Source: Mastigias papua (lineage: Eukaryota > Cnidaria > Scyphozoa > Rhizostomeae > Mastigiidae). From it: 64,000 nt of DNA. Below are positions 29,962 through 42,189 of this stretch, one piece after another. The translations under genes and the position numbers were made by a program. The DNA lies in the NCBI GenBank assembly GCA_964019165.1, contig OZ025276.1, forward strand, positions 6,673,320 to 6,737,319, in the 5' to 3' direction. The stretch's first letter is position 1, and each line of letters begins with the position of its first letter. The notes beneath the pieces are model-generated. The model did not search any database, was not told where the DNA came from, and worked only from the letters and a program-made list of their open reading frames with translations.

Positions 29962-31958
29962 GTAGGATTTTCCTCATGCCTAGTACATTTTCTCGCAATT
30001 GTTGCTTCTGCTATAAGTCAGATAATAGGTATCATTCTTATAAAAGTAATTTATCAAATGGTAGAATCTACAAAGGGTAGTGGCTAAAAGGTTCTTCTCA
30101 AAGAACTTGTAGCTATTTTTACACAATTGTTGATGAGGCATAGATCTAGATTGCAATTAGGGGATGAGGGTAGAAGAAGAAGAGGACGATGGAGTTCATG
30201 CTTTTACTAGAGAAAGGCCCATAGTAAAAATAGTTTACTTATCATGAAGCATTCATTTTATAAAAATCAGCAATAGCGTTTGCAAACTCTGAGCTAGACT
30301 GCTTTTTTGCAGGCTGTTGCACACTAAGAGGGCAGGTGAATTGATTAACGATGTTACTACGAAGAGAGATGCAACATTTGTTTTCACGTGTGCAACTTGC
30401 CCGTCATAATAACATGCCCATAAAGTTATTTTCTTCATCTGCATAGATATGCTTTATTTCTTTATGATTTGAGATTTGTATATCAAGAGCCGTACCACAG
30501 TTTGGAGATAATGAATGCAGAAGAAATTAACGGTCTTGAGACTCTTCTCCTTTATTCAGTGGCTTTTCCAGGATGGCAGAAGTGGGGGGTCTGGGACGTA
30601 GCTCCGGAAAATCTTTATTGATCACATTCTTCAAACTATCGCATATACAAGGAAGCGCCCTCTTTGCAATGCTATCCTCTAATATTTGATTTTCTTCAAC
30701 TATGGTAATGGTGCAGTATTAAGCAATTTTATTAACGTTAATATCTACTGTAGTATTTCAGTGAATAGACATTGATAAGTGGCACTTTTATTTTAGTTTA
30801 TGGCAGATTTGTACCTATCTGCGCTACAGTGTAACATTGTTGCCATAGATAACTATTTGAGTTTTTACTTTTCTGTGGCATTGTTTGCAAGATGCTGTTG
30901 TCACAGAAAGAGTTGCAGCCATTCGGATGATTTTGTGAAAGTTGGGATAGAAGCTTTCTAGATCACTTTCTTGAAAACTTTTCAACAATACCAGCCAATG
31001 TGTATAGCAAAACCCATTCCACTTTCTCTCTTCAATTTCAGAAATAATGATCTGCAGAAACATTGAGTTCTCTTTAGAGATGCTTTTTTGTCACTCACCT
31101 TCCATGTGGTTCGCACCTCTTTATAGTACAAGGCATTCTACTACCTCCCTCCCCAATTAATTTTACAATATTTTGAAGGAATCTAATGGACCATGTTTCA
31201 GAAAAGTGGAAGTCCGGGCCACCATTCCCCTCTTGGATGCTCCACAGCCCTTATTGGTCACGAAGTTGGTAAAGTTTTTGAGCAGTTCACATGGATTTTT
31301 AATGTTTAGAGGCAGGATAGTTAAACATGTGAGCTCTAACTCATCCATTCAAGGCTGAGGATCTGTGCACCGTTTTCCTGATATACACATGTGATCGTAT
31401 GGGAATTATGGTATATTCCATGGCTCAATGATGTGTCAATAAGAATTTATTTGTAACTTATATAAACGGGCTGTCTTTCCTATTATTCGGCTACTTTTTA
31501 AGCCTTTCAACTGATTTTCTGGTTTTGAATGCTGAAGTTTACATGATCTCTAGGCTAAATGCCCACGATATGGCGTTTTGCATGTGGATCTGGAAGGATA
31601 AGTACATGAAAGAACAAAATAGAAAGCTATATCAATGCTCGTACTTCAAGACAAACTCTAATGTGAATAAAATACTAAATGTCAAGGATGAAAGCGATGA
31701 TCATTACAGACAGCTCGTTCTGCAGCGTAGATATTCACTCAATGAATCCATTTAAAGCGACATAAAACAGCTAGACTTAAACAGTTAGATGATTTGAGGC
31801 ATATCCGAGTTAATTTAGAAGAAGTGGCGAGGTAGACATAAGAAATTGAACGTGACCATATCAAAAGTCTTAATTGGTTAAGACATAAGTTGATAAAGCA
31901 GATGTGGGCCTCTTCTTCTTCTTTTTTTCTTATATTCGTACACTTGAAGATTCTCCTT

Positions 31959-32082
<124 letters not shown>

Positions 32083-32318
32083 GAACTCAGTAGCTTACCT
32101 ATATATACATAAATTGAACCACCCAGAACGGGTTAAGTTATCATCCTTTAAGCAAATGGATAAGCCGCAATATTACGTTCAGTTTTTGGTTTCATTACTT
32201 TATTCCCTGTGACCTGTCATCCCTCGATCACATGTATATATAGACACTGATTTGACGTACATTTATACAGTACAACCTATATATATTTTACCTAACTTGT
32301 AAATAACAGCTCATCCTC

Positions 32319-32343
32319 CTGATGATGACTATACTGTCGAAAC
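32319..32343 (+). other. Degenerate hammerhead-like hairpin
   Basis: CTGATGA (32319-32325), one extra T, hairpin GAC-TATACT-GTC (32327-32338) and GAAAC (32339-32343). It has the same layout as the copies at 3537 and 59815. The extra nucleotide breaks the canonical core, and no convincing stem I was found. Confidence 0.5.
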
Positions 32344-32401
32344 ATGCTGAGAATTGAGACTTTAATTGTCTAGAAATATTCCTGTTCGTCTTTCTTTTTT
32401 G

Positions 32402-32468
32402 TGGCGAGCGTGTCTAGCGTTGATTCCGATTCATCGGTTCTGCCGCGCGATACGACGAGGCTAACAAC
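32402..32468 (+). repeat. Intronic copy of part of the same gene's last exon
   Basis: 67 nt match exon bases 35138-35202. The first 46 are identical; then there is a 2-nt insertion (CG) and two transitions. The insertion would shift the frame and no splice sites frame it, so it is a non-coding duplicate. It begins 58 nt after a hammerhead-like hairpin. Confidence 0.85.
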
Positions 32469-32959
32469 TTTCTTCCATGCCTGCTTACTTGGATTGTTGG
32501 CACCAACTCCATGACCTTCATACTTATTCATTCAGTACTGTTGGTCATCCATCTCTTCTCCGCCTGTCTCTCCTCCTTTTACCACTAATCATACCTTCTC
32601 ATGTAGTCTTTGCTACACTATCAAATCTGTATTTTTATCGATTTAGATTAGTGTACGTGTACATTATATGTATACTGTAAGCTAGACACTGGAATCGATA
32701 CAAACTAATTCGACACACACTGTCTCACCGCATGAACATGCCATTGTTGCTTCCTTTTTCTCACCACTTGTAGATAATTTACTGTCTCTCTAACTTCTAA
32801 TTCAATATGTTTCTTTACTTCCTATATCTATAATATAAACCAATTATGATTCTAATCTGCCTTTTTCGTAGCCTAAGCCTTCATTACAGCTCTGAGAATT
32901 TTAGGATTTCAAAAGCAAACATTTTATTGCAGATCAGCTATGCTTTTTGTTTTTGATAG

Positions 32960-33388
32960 GTCCCAAGCCATCAACAAGTGAGAATACAGAAACTTCGACA
33001 ACCACCAATAGGTATACAACAAATGGACTGCAAACAACTGAAAAGACTACAAAGTTAAGACCAATTACAATTTATAACGGAGGAGTATCAAGCTCATCTG
33101 ACAGTAGTACGGATAAGAGAGACCACACGACGCAAGGTTCAACGAACAGCCAAGATTCAACCGGCCGCACGTCAGTCTCACATTCGTCTTCATCTGCAAC
33201 TGCCACGCATATGCCGATATCAGGGGCTGGCGTCTCTTCTAAAGATTCTACAGGACAAAACGGCGTTACCGCGCCCAAAATAGCGACATCATTGCCGACA
33301 AGAATTGGCAAGTCTTCAGGCAAAAAGGCGTCTCTTTATTGGTTATTAACTGCTCACTCTTTGGTAACGGACAAAGGATTTATAAAAG
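32960..33388 (+). CDS. Ser/Thr-rich mucin-like stalk exon
   Basis: Phase 1 on both sides (acceptor TTGATAG|GT, donor AAAAG|GTAACA). It encodes 143 residues, very rich in Ser and Thr with runs such as TSTTTNRYTTN and SSSSDSSTDK, and no cysteine. This is what an O-glycosylated extracellular stalk looks like, and it sits between the lectin domain and the membrane helix. An earlier donor (TTG|GTAACG at 33364) would give phase 0 and would not match the next exon, so the later one was chosen. The minus-strand frame here is a shadow. Confidence 0.75.
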
Positions 33389-33745
33389 GTAACAGTTCCT
33401 AGAACTATGTCTCACACCTCTTGGTAGAATGAAAATGGGAGTTAGGTAATGAAATCATTATTTTTTCTGTATAAATCGTTGACTTTATGTGTTTATCCCT
33501 TTTATCTTGATGTTTTTGCATATCCATTATTTCCTAATAACATTAGGCATGTTATCTTCTCCGTTTTGGCTACGGTCTTCAATTTCCATTTATACGACGA
33601 CGTCACATTATTATTCTAACGGCCATTTGATTGTGTTATCAGCTACGTTAATTTACGTGCCTATTCATCAATATCCCTGTAGAAAAATATTCCGTGCGAG
33701 TTGCTCTGAGAACTTCAATGCAACTTTATCGCTGTTTCTTTCTAG
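33389..33745 (+). other. Intron between stalk and membrane/tail exons
   Basis: 357 bp from GTAACA to TTTCTTTCTAG. The pyrimidine-rich tract before 33745 and the matching phase 1 support it. Confidence 0.75.
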
Positions 33746-36093
33746 CAAATTCAACTCACTTGGTATTGGCTATAATTCTCTCAATATTTATCGCACTTGT
33801 AATAAGTATATGCTTTCTGCTGGACCATTCACGTCGGCAAGCACGCAGGAGGTCCAGGAAACAACCGCGTGAAGAATGCGGTGGTGCGGAAGATTCACCG
33901 CCAATGGAAAATGGCTCGCCAGTAGGATATGATTTACCTCTGGAGCCCCCATCTAGACCTAAATCTAGTGTGAGCCTGCCGATTGCCAATGGCAATGCAA
34001 AACGGCTGAGCACTCGTAGTCTGGACGACTTCAATCATAACACTGCAGGTGGAGGCGAATTCTTTCCACTTCTTCCTGTTGTTGCGCATAGCCTAAACAG
34101 TATACATCGTGAAAGCAGCAGAGAGATATCGCATGTCCATTCATCATTAATTGATCATCTACCACCTCCACCAGAGGAATTACTTCTTGATTCACCAAGG
34201 CAAGACATGGCTGGATACTTGGATGATAACGAATCAGAAGCCTCCACAGTTTCAATACCTCCCCCAATAGGGTTTACTGATGCTGATGTTTTAAATAAAA
34301 GCACTCCAAATATGAAAGCGGAATTGCAAATTAAAAGCCCGTCACCGGGAGGCAACTCTGCCGCTCCTAATTACATAACCTTGCCTAATAGTCACAAAAG
34401 CTTAAGGCCAAAAGTAGACAATGCACAGAGGCTGAATAATGAATTTTGCTCTGAAATCTCAGCAGTTTCACATGACCATAATCTTCTCCATAATAGCGTA
34501 TCTGTTCAGACAAATGATCTCAGGGAAAACTCTGATAAAAGATCTCGAAGTGACAACGCTGGTCACGTATCCATGAAGTCACCTTTCTTGGAAGTTTCAG
34601 ATACATATGCAACAACAGATGATATTTCGGAAATAGCAGCAATTGACCTACGAGAACTCAGCTTGACTGAAATGTATGATATGAGGAGAATACCCCCGAA
34701 GAGTACAACAAATGAAAAATTTGCCAATGAACAGCGCATTGTTTCTCTAACGGATAGGCTTTCCGACGAAAATACTATTGATTTGACAAATGAGGCCCTT
34801 AAAGCTCTTGCTTGTAAACATGATTCAGATCAAAGTGCTAAAAAAGGGAAATTGGTCGTGATTAAATCATCGAAGGAGAAATCAGGCGAAAAAGAGTCAG
34901 GCTATGTGAAATTAGACACTTCAGAATCCAAATCCGGCCTGATTGCAAAATATCATGCTACTGAGAAGGAGACATTATTATCAGAATTCTTACCGGCAAA
35001 CTCGCCAAATGAAGGGAACGCTTTCGACGATTCAAGAATCAAAGGAGTTCAAGTAAACGGCTCAATTGGAGCTAAGTGGAGCAGTAATAGACCATTGGGA
35101 GAATCGTTAATGAAAACTGACGAAAAGGCCGATCACATGGCGAGCGTGTCTAGCGTTGATTCCGATTCATCGGTTCTGCCGCGATACGACGAGGTTAGCA
35201 ACCAGATATTTGCAGTTCCAAAGCACAGGTGTGGCATGGGACACACTCATAAATGTTTTTGTATTCCATTGCGAACAGGAAGCAGCAGTTTTATTTGTTC
35301 TTGCCTAGAAAATGCTAAGTACAAGTCGTCTAAGTGTTGTGTGGAGAATTGTCCTGAAGAGGTAAAGTCAACTGGTATGCCATACAGCTCACAGAGGACT
35401 TCCAACTGGCGAGGACTAGCAACTGATTTACCTAAGAGAAAGACTTACAATGGCAGCAGCATAAAGCGGTCATCTTCACTTGAACATATAGACCATATTC
35501 CAAGTAAATTTGCAGATGTGAAGAAGTCTCATAAGGATGAGGACAAAGATATCATTTGTACTGACAAAATAGAGAAAAGTAGCAGATTTAGCGATGGTAG
35601 GTCAAGTACTTTGCCTCATTTACAATCGAAGTTAAAGAAAGGTAATGCTACTTGTTCGGGCTCAAAAACATTGGACCGTGTTCATTGGGCCTCAGCGCCA
35701 AGCGCTCGTCAGGATCCCAAGTTAATACCAGTTATCGTTCATACCACTCGGAATAAACAAGTACCGCGCTTTGAAAAAAGTACTGACAGGCTCAGCGATA
35801 GAGTGAAATCGATAATTCACAGTGATACGTTTCGGTCTAATCGGTCAGACGATTCCGATAGTTCAGACCGTAGTGGATCTACGGAAGGACGTTCAATATC
35901 GCTACCGACTACACCAGTTGAAAAAAGACGAAAGAAAAACGGGCATCATCGCCTTTCGCCTATTAGCGAGAATGCAACAAAGAAACCGAGCACGCAAGAG
36001 CATAAACCATGGCCAAAGAGATCTCCAAGATTTAGAATACAGGTAGTTGAGAGTGTGCATTACGACAAGAGAAAACGTGCCAATGAAGTCTGA
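33746..36093 (+). CDS. Transmembrane helix and long cytoplasmic tail (last exon)
   Basis: One exon of 782 codons completes the protein. After ANSTHL, a 23-residue hydrophobic helix (about residues 5-27 of the exon) is followed by a stop-transfer cluster RRQARRRSRK, placing the rest in the cytoplasm. The tail is Ser-, Asp- and Lys-rich and probably disordered. It includes a proline motif LPPPPEELL (a possible EVH1- or SH3-type ligand), a cysteine cluster around CGMGHTHKCFC ... CSC ... KCC, and a basic end near EKRRKKNGHH. No enzyme domain is visible. The overall plan (SUEL domain, stalk, helix, long tail) recalls EVA-1-like receptors, but I find no specific orthology. The frame extends upstream to an ATG at 33694; the phase match and polypyrimidine acceptor argue that the coding part begins at 33746. 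Confidence 0.8.
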
Positions 36094-36109
36094 TTATCTT
36101 GTACAGAGA

Positions 36110-36115
36110 AATAAA
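36110..36115 (+). terminator. Poly(A) signal AATAAA
   Basis: AATAAA lies 16 nt after the TGA of the membrane-protein gene. If used, the 3' untranslated region is very short. Confidence 0.55.
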
Positions 36116-36834
36116 TAATCTGTCGAGAATTTTAAATTCTTTTTAGGTATACGGATTTATGAAAAGATAGATATCATAGCAAAATGCATTGCCAGTTTAT
36201 TCTCTGTTCTATTTTGTGTTTCATTTTGCCAATAATGAGTAGAAAACTAGAAGCGCGCCTTGTTCTATCCAGTTTGCAAATTTGAGTCACATTTCATGGA
36301 GCGATTTTGCCCTAGAAATAGTTCTTTGCTCGTCATTGTCTTCATCCATCCCCATTTTGATTGCATTCGTAAATTTATTGGTTAAATGAAGATGGATGGA
36401 GATATTCATCTAGCCACCTCTTTGATAATTGATCTGACTGAATATGAACAGGGAAATTCCGCCAATTTTTTCAGATGTATTATGAACATTTATTAAGTCA
36501 ATGGATCTTCTTGAATTGCTAATATGGGTTAAATGAATACCTATTGTTAGAAGTGAAGTTAGCTGGAAATGAAATTTTACAAGGCTATGTGGCTTGAAGT
36601 CTGAATTATCGCTAGAAGCCTCTTTTTCATGTGGATTGCTTTCGCTTTCAATGCAATCAATCACAACACTGTGTCTAGACAACACGATTATTTATGTTAC
36701 CTGTAATATAAATTGAATAGCAAGGGCTTCCTACTACGTTAAAACTCTAACTTTGACCGCGTTTCAAAGCTATGGCTGCAAAATGCTAACGACAGACGTT
36801 ATCATATATTTTTACCTGTAGTATACATATAGTC
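36116..36834. other. Downstream flank, nothing recognised
   Basis: Short unassigned frames only. It may hold the 3' untranslated region if another poly(A) site is used. Confidence 0.5.
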
Positions 36835-37215
36835 ATACATGCATGCATATATACATAAAAGCATATCAATATATAAGGATAGAAATTAATGTAGATAAGT
36901 ACATATATACATGCATGCATACATATACATACATACATATTTATAAATATAAATATATATATAAATATATATATATATATTATATATATATATATATTAT
37001 ATATATATATATTATATATTTACATATATATATATATTTACATATATATATATATTTATATATAACTATATTTATTAATATATATATATATATTTATATA
37101 GCATATAAATATATACATATATAATATAACTATATATATAACTATATATATATAATATATATATATATATCATATATATATATATGTATATATATATTTA
37201 TATATATATATTTGG
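36835..37215. repeat. Complex AT-rich tract ((TA)n, ATAC and ATTTA blocks)
   Basis: TA runs are broken by TTATA, TTTACATA and AACTATA units, a more diverged AT tract than the others. I see no hammerhead-like hairpin beside it. Confidence 0.9.
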
Positions 37216-38329
37216 AAAGAGAAAGAGTAAAGAAGAGAAATTATCTCTTTTTGCATGCTTGTATGGTTGTATGTAATGTATTGTTTTCAAATGTATTTTA
37301 ATAATGTAAATGAAATCGTGCTACAATGCATAAATAGTTGCATTTCTTTAGTTTAAATTATGTCCTATTGTAACATTTCGAAGAAAATGTAATTTTGACA
37401 TTTCTGTTTTCTATTATGTATCATTGTATCATAGAAGTAGGAATTTAAACAATAGCTCTAAGAAATGCTTATTCTTCATCCAAAGAGGAACTTAAATACC
37501 GTTCTGAACTAGTGAATCTTAGGTATAACTTATACTGGAGTCGGAAATTAGCTTCTGTATAGATTTGAAGATTAGGACGATGGTAAATAGAGTCATTATT
37601 TATGTTTGTAATGTTATTATCAACTAATCCATTAAACTTTGGCGCAAGACTGATACCAAGAAACTGTCAATTCTAGGTGTCTCTCAAACTTGAGCAAGTA
37701 TAAGAAAAGTAACAAGCAATGGAAATTTAAAGTTAGAATAGAATAAAAAATCTTATGGTTGACTAGAACGTTATGGAGAGCATCTAGATGGATGTACTAG
37801 GAAACGCAATGGTAAATAATATGGTGTAGTGTCTAGTATTCTGACGAACAGTTCTTTAATGCAGTGAAGTGAACTTTATGACAAATTTTTACCTCTCACT
37901 TCCATAAGATATCGTGGTAAAGCTGTATATCAAAATTGGCAACATTCAGATAAGTGACAGCACAAACTACCTTGTGTTATTTTTGAACATTTTCACATCA
38001 AGTGTAGAAACTCGACGCAATATGCTTTTGGAGGCTGTTGAAATTAATCACCACGTGCACACTTACCAACTTTACGCTAATAGTCTTATTGTTCCTATGG
38101 GAATTTTTTCATAAATACGTTGGGTTAGGCTCTTCAAAATTAAAATGTGAAATTACTATTGACGAGCAAATACAAGCTTTTTATGTCATTAGTTACATCC
38201 TTATTGTGAGATATATTGTACAGCTAATCTACTAATATATTGTTAATGCAAAACCCTATTCGCACTGCTTCATATTCGTGCATAGTTACTAAGTTATGCC
38301 TATGAGAATATGTGAGATTTGTCAACTTA
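37216..38329. other. Non-coding stretch, nothing recognised
   Basis: Frames up to 66 codons, none recognised. Confidence 0.5.
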
Positions 38330-38615
38330 AGGCAGCGGTCATTATTTATGACCGGGGTGGGGACTGAAGAGAAAGTGTTACGTGCACTCAAAAATAATTT
38401 TTCCCTACCATTTGGTTAAGTCAAATTTTCTTTACTCCACGGAAGGAAAACAGTAAAACAAGGGTGCATTTATGCTTAAATATGGTATATGTTTTTACAC
38501 TACCACTGTGATCAAAAATTATTCTTCTACACCACCTAACACAGCTTATTTTTTTCAGTTACCCCACCATTTTATCTTCAGTCCCCACCTCGGTCATAAA
38601 TAATGACAGTTCCCT
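38330..38615. mobile_element. MITE-like element with GTCATTATTTATGACC terminal repeats
   Basis: Inverted ends of about 45 bp. The block TCATTATTTATGACC and then GTGGGGACTGAAGA are nearly identical on both sides. Each end contains an internal palindrome (GGTCAT/ATGACC in the left). 286 bp with no coding frame. The outer bases are less alike, so the exact ends and target duplication are uncertain. Confidence 0.65.
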
Positions 38616-39299
38616 AATTCAGGCAAAAGTTAGAAATACAAGAAGATTAAGATTTGAATTGGGAGGATCAAATTCTGTCTTTGAACTTAAGATGATTGAT
38701 TGATTGACTTGGTAATAACAAGCGTTCGAATGCAGGCACGTGCAGCAAGCATGCCTTCATTATTCCCATGATCGCTATTCTGCCACATCCAAGTGGCCAC
38801 GTCATTAAGCAAATTTGACCATGACTTCATGAATTCGTATAACTCCACTTATTGCATGAATGAGTGTACGTATAATGGAGGTGGACGGGAAGCTTTGCTT
38901 TCCAGAAAAGTGTGGGAAGGTGGGACGAAAAACAGATCATTCTTGTAGAATGTAGAAAGGCTGGCAGCCTTGTTCGTATGAATAAAGTAGCAATGTATTT
39001 CAGATTTTCCTTAGTGGCCATGTTACTCAGCTATGAAAACTGAAGTGGTTGAATATGCAAATGAATATAGACTTTTGAATTGAGTGTGTACGGAATACAC
39101 TCCGTTTTCATTACGAAGACATTTGAATATGATAACAGCAACAGCTTTAAGGTTTCGTGGAAGGCAACAGTTTAAGCATTTAACAAACTTCTAACTGCAC
39201 AACGGATATTGGCAAACTCATCGTAGCATTTTACTTTTAGATTAGTTTTCATATAGCCGTAAGGTGCCTGTGACTGCCTACAATTTCTTTCTGCCATCT
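38616..39299. other. Non-coding stretch, nothing recognised
   Basis: Short frames only; it may include the eroded 3' end of the adjoining minus-strand LINE. Confidence 0.45.
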
Positions 39300-41990
39300 G
39301 CGATCTTGCATCCTCCTGGCATCGCAGGCACTTTGTTTTAATGGGAACGCTCTTTTACGGTACCGTCGGCAGCTGTTTTATATGCCGTTAAGCTACTGGG
39401 AAGCTATTGTAACTGCTGGCGTAACCATTACGAAAATTGTTTACTATGGCTACATATGCATGAAAGAAGTGAAAGAAAAATATGTGACCATTCATCAGCA
39501 CAATCTGCAGTTGCTAATGGTTGAAATTTTCAAACAAAAAATGATATACATGCTGAGAAACATTCACTACTGGGGTATCATTGAACAGGATTATTGGATG
39601 TTGAACTGGGACCCTTTTTATCCAGAAGTTAACTTCCACTGCTTGCTTGTTTGGATCAGTATTAAAGGACATGTGCCAGTTATGAGCCTACCTCTTGATA
39701 ATGTCTAGGTCGTGATTCATGTCAAGAGCGACTCTTTTTGGGTCGTGGACAACTGTGAAGAGTGGTACATCATCTGCAAGTAGCTTAACATTGCAACTTA
39801 AGTTGTCAGTCAAGTCATTTATGTACACCAGAAAGAACAGCAGCCCTAAGATTGAGCCCTGTGGAACACCGGATTCCATGTCTCCCTATTTGGAAGTTTT
39901 GCCATTCAAAACTGTATGTTTTTTATGGTCTCTGAGAAAGCTTTTGATTAAAAGGAGCAATTCACCAGATACATCATATCGACGAAGCTTAAAAATAAGG
40001 CCTTCATGCCACACTCTACCAAAAGCCTTGGACATATCAAGGTATACTGAACGAACATCAAGTGGAAGGCTGTAGTCGAATGCTGCGAAGATTTTGTGGA
40101 CTATTGATAGTAACTGATTATTGTTGAATCACCAGGGTGGAACCCCGAATGGTTAGGGTTTAATAGATTATTTGAGATTAGGTGATTATAAAGAGCATCA
40201 AACATCAAATCTCGAGTATTTTCCTGAAGATAGGAAGCAAGGATATTGGTCGATAGTTTGTTTTCAAATGTTTCTCGCCTTTTGATGAACTGGTGCCACA
40301 TGAGCTCGTTTCCAAATTTCGGGAAAGATACCCTGCACCCTACACGCTTCAAAAATTAATTTGAGGGGTATTGATAGTGAAGTATCATATTTTTATCATA
40401 CGTATTGAAATGTCATCCTAACCATGTGCCTTGCTGGGATTCAATGACCGAATAATCCGTAATATTTTCTCATCTGATATATCGAAAGCTTTTACCAGTG
40501 TAGCACACATTGGCGCATCACGCAGAATTTCGCTATCAGTATCCAGTGTTGTGCATTGGAGTATGAAGTAGTCGTTGAAAATTTGTGCTTTAGCCGTAAA
40601 ACCCAATACACCGTTTTTAAAACATAATTGTTCTTGTCATCCTCAATAAATTTTGAAACTTGAGATACCATGTTCTTGATGCTCTCTCGCCTGTCTTCTG
40701 GTGGACCATTTTTGAAAAATGTGTTGTATACACTTCTTTTTGCGAATAAAGTTTTGATAGGTTGTGTTATCCAAGGTTCCAGTCAGGGCCTTACTGTGAT
40801 TTGTTTGTTAGGGATGAAGTTGGAAAAATATTTTGGAGAACGTCATTTAACAACCCCACCTTTGACTTTGGTCAATCGATTTCTGAAAATGCTTCCTGCC
40901 ACCGAAAAAAATTCAATACTTTTTCTGATTGAAGCGATATCAGCTCGATCATAGAATCAAGTTCTTCGTTTATAAGGAGGTGAAAGTAAATTGTCGACTG
41001 ATATTTTACCATAAATGATTTGATTGTGACATTGTTCATGTAAAGAACCATGAACACCAGATTCAATGAAGGGATTTGGCTGATCCGTGAAAATTAAGTC
41101 AATATTCGACTGGGATTCGCCGATGATGTGCGTTGGCTGAGAAATCAGTTGCTCAAGTCCCATATCGGCTGTAAATGGTTCAAATATTCTACCAGCATCG
41201 TTTTCAAAATTGTTTTCCCACCACTGAGCAGGACGAGCATGGAAATCTCCAGCTATGACTATACAGTAAGAATTCTCGAGAGCCATCTTGGAAAGCATTA
41301 AATCAAACTTACTTATGAAAACTTCAAGTTCTGCCTGACTCTGGCTAGGGCTTCTATGGAGGACAGTAAAAGGGAACTTTTTTCTTTTGATTATTATTTC
41401 GCATACAAACACTCTGGAAGTGTTTCGAGATCATTTCCCTCCCTGGCTGGAAGAGATTCTTTGACATAGAACCCAACCCCTCCACGTTTTCCATTTTCAG
41501 GATGGGTACTTTTGTAGAAAGAATAACGATCAATATCCAATTTAGATTCGCCAACTGTACTGTCATGATGGGTCTCGACGACTCCTATTAAATCATAATT
41601 ATATACTGTGTTGTATGCTTCGATTAAAGAAACTCTGAGAAAGTCGTGTGTACAGACACTATTCAAGTTCCAGGAGCAAAAACTAAGGTAACCCTTAGGT
41701 GTGCCAGTATTCGTTTTCACATCACCGCTCAACAAGATACTTCTGTGAGTAAGCCATTGCATACAAAGCGTATGACAGGTCAAACTAACTGCATTGTTGC
41801 CAATGACTGAATAGTAAGTGTCAAGGGTAAGAGAGAGATGGCAATAAGAACAAAAAGAATGCAAAACTAATATAACTTTAATATTGGAAGAAGCACTAAC
41901 AATGGTGCAACTTTGTTTTGTGCTGCCCACTTGTTCATAAAAATGATAGATCGGAACGTTGCAATTGCTGCACGCCATTGATTTACATCA
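39300..41990 (-). pseudogene. Non-LTR retrotransposon (APE endonuclease + reverse transcriptase), decayed
   Basis: Read on the - strand. 41978-41394 gives a GDVKTN block, SFCSWNLNSV and VVETHHDS of an apurinic-like endonuclease. 41412-40957 continues it in another frame with IAGDFHARPAQWW and SQSNIDLIFTD. 40606-40418 is linker sequence ending SLNPSKAHG. 40352-40101 carries the reverse transcriptase segment NPNHSGFHPGDSTI. 39879-39688 has GVPQGSILG and the catalytic box as LLADDV. Sequence like DPNKQAVEV follows to about 39520, and less clearly to about 39300. Frameshifts and stops break it throughout. The family is CR1-like by overall look, an inference. The + frame at 39382-39708 is its shadow. 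Confidence 0.8.
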
Positions 41991-42189
41991 ATCTGCATTT
42001 AAGGGGGAGTGTTTCTCGACCGTGCCCCGCAATATTGCATATTACATGGACAAACCGCTGCCGTTTCTCCTCGCAAACAATATATTTATATAAAACAGTT
42101 AACAACCAACAATGGTGAGTGCATTGGAAGATTGTTAGCAAATGATGTGCCCTTTGACGCATGCTTAGCATCAACCAGGTTACTTCAAG

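Noticed and set aside
29758..30087. Second plus-strand frame overlapping the lectin exon
   Set aside because: It is out of register with the SUEL cysteines and is a shadow of the real exon.
33694..36093. Treating the 799-codon frame as an intronless gene starting at the ATG at 33694
   Set aside because: A polypyrimidine acceptor at 33745 gives a phase-1 join to the stalk exon, and the codons before it do not continue the topology.
39382..39708. Plus-strand 108-codon frame as a gene
   Set aside because: It overlaps, on the opposite strand, the LINE reverse transcriptase relic, whose domain match is better.
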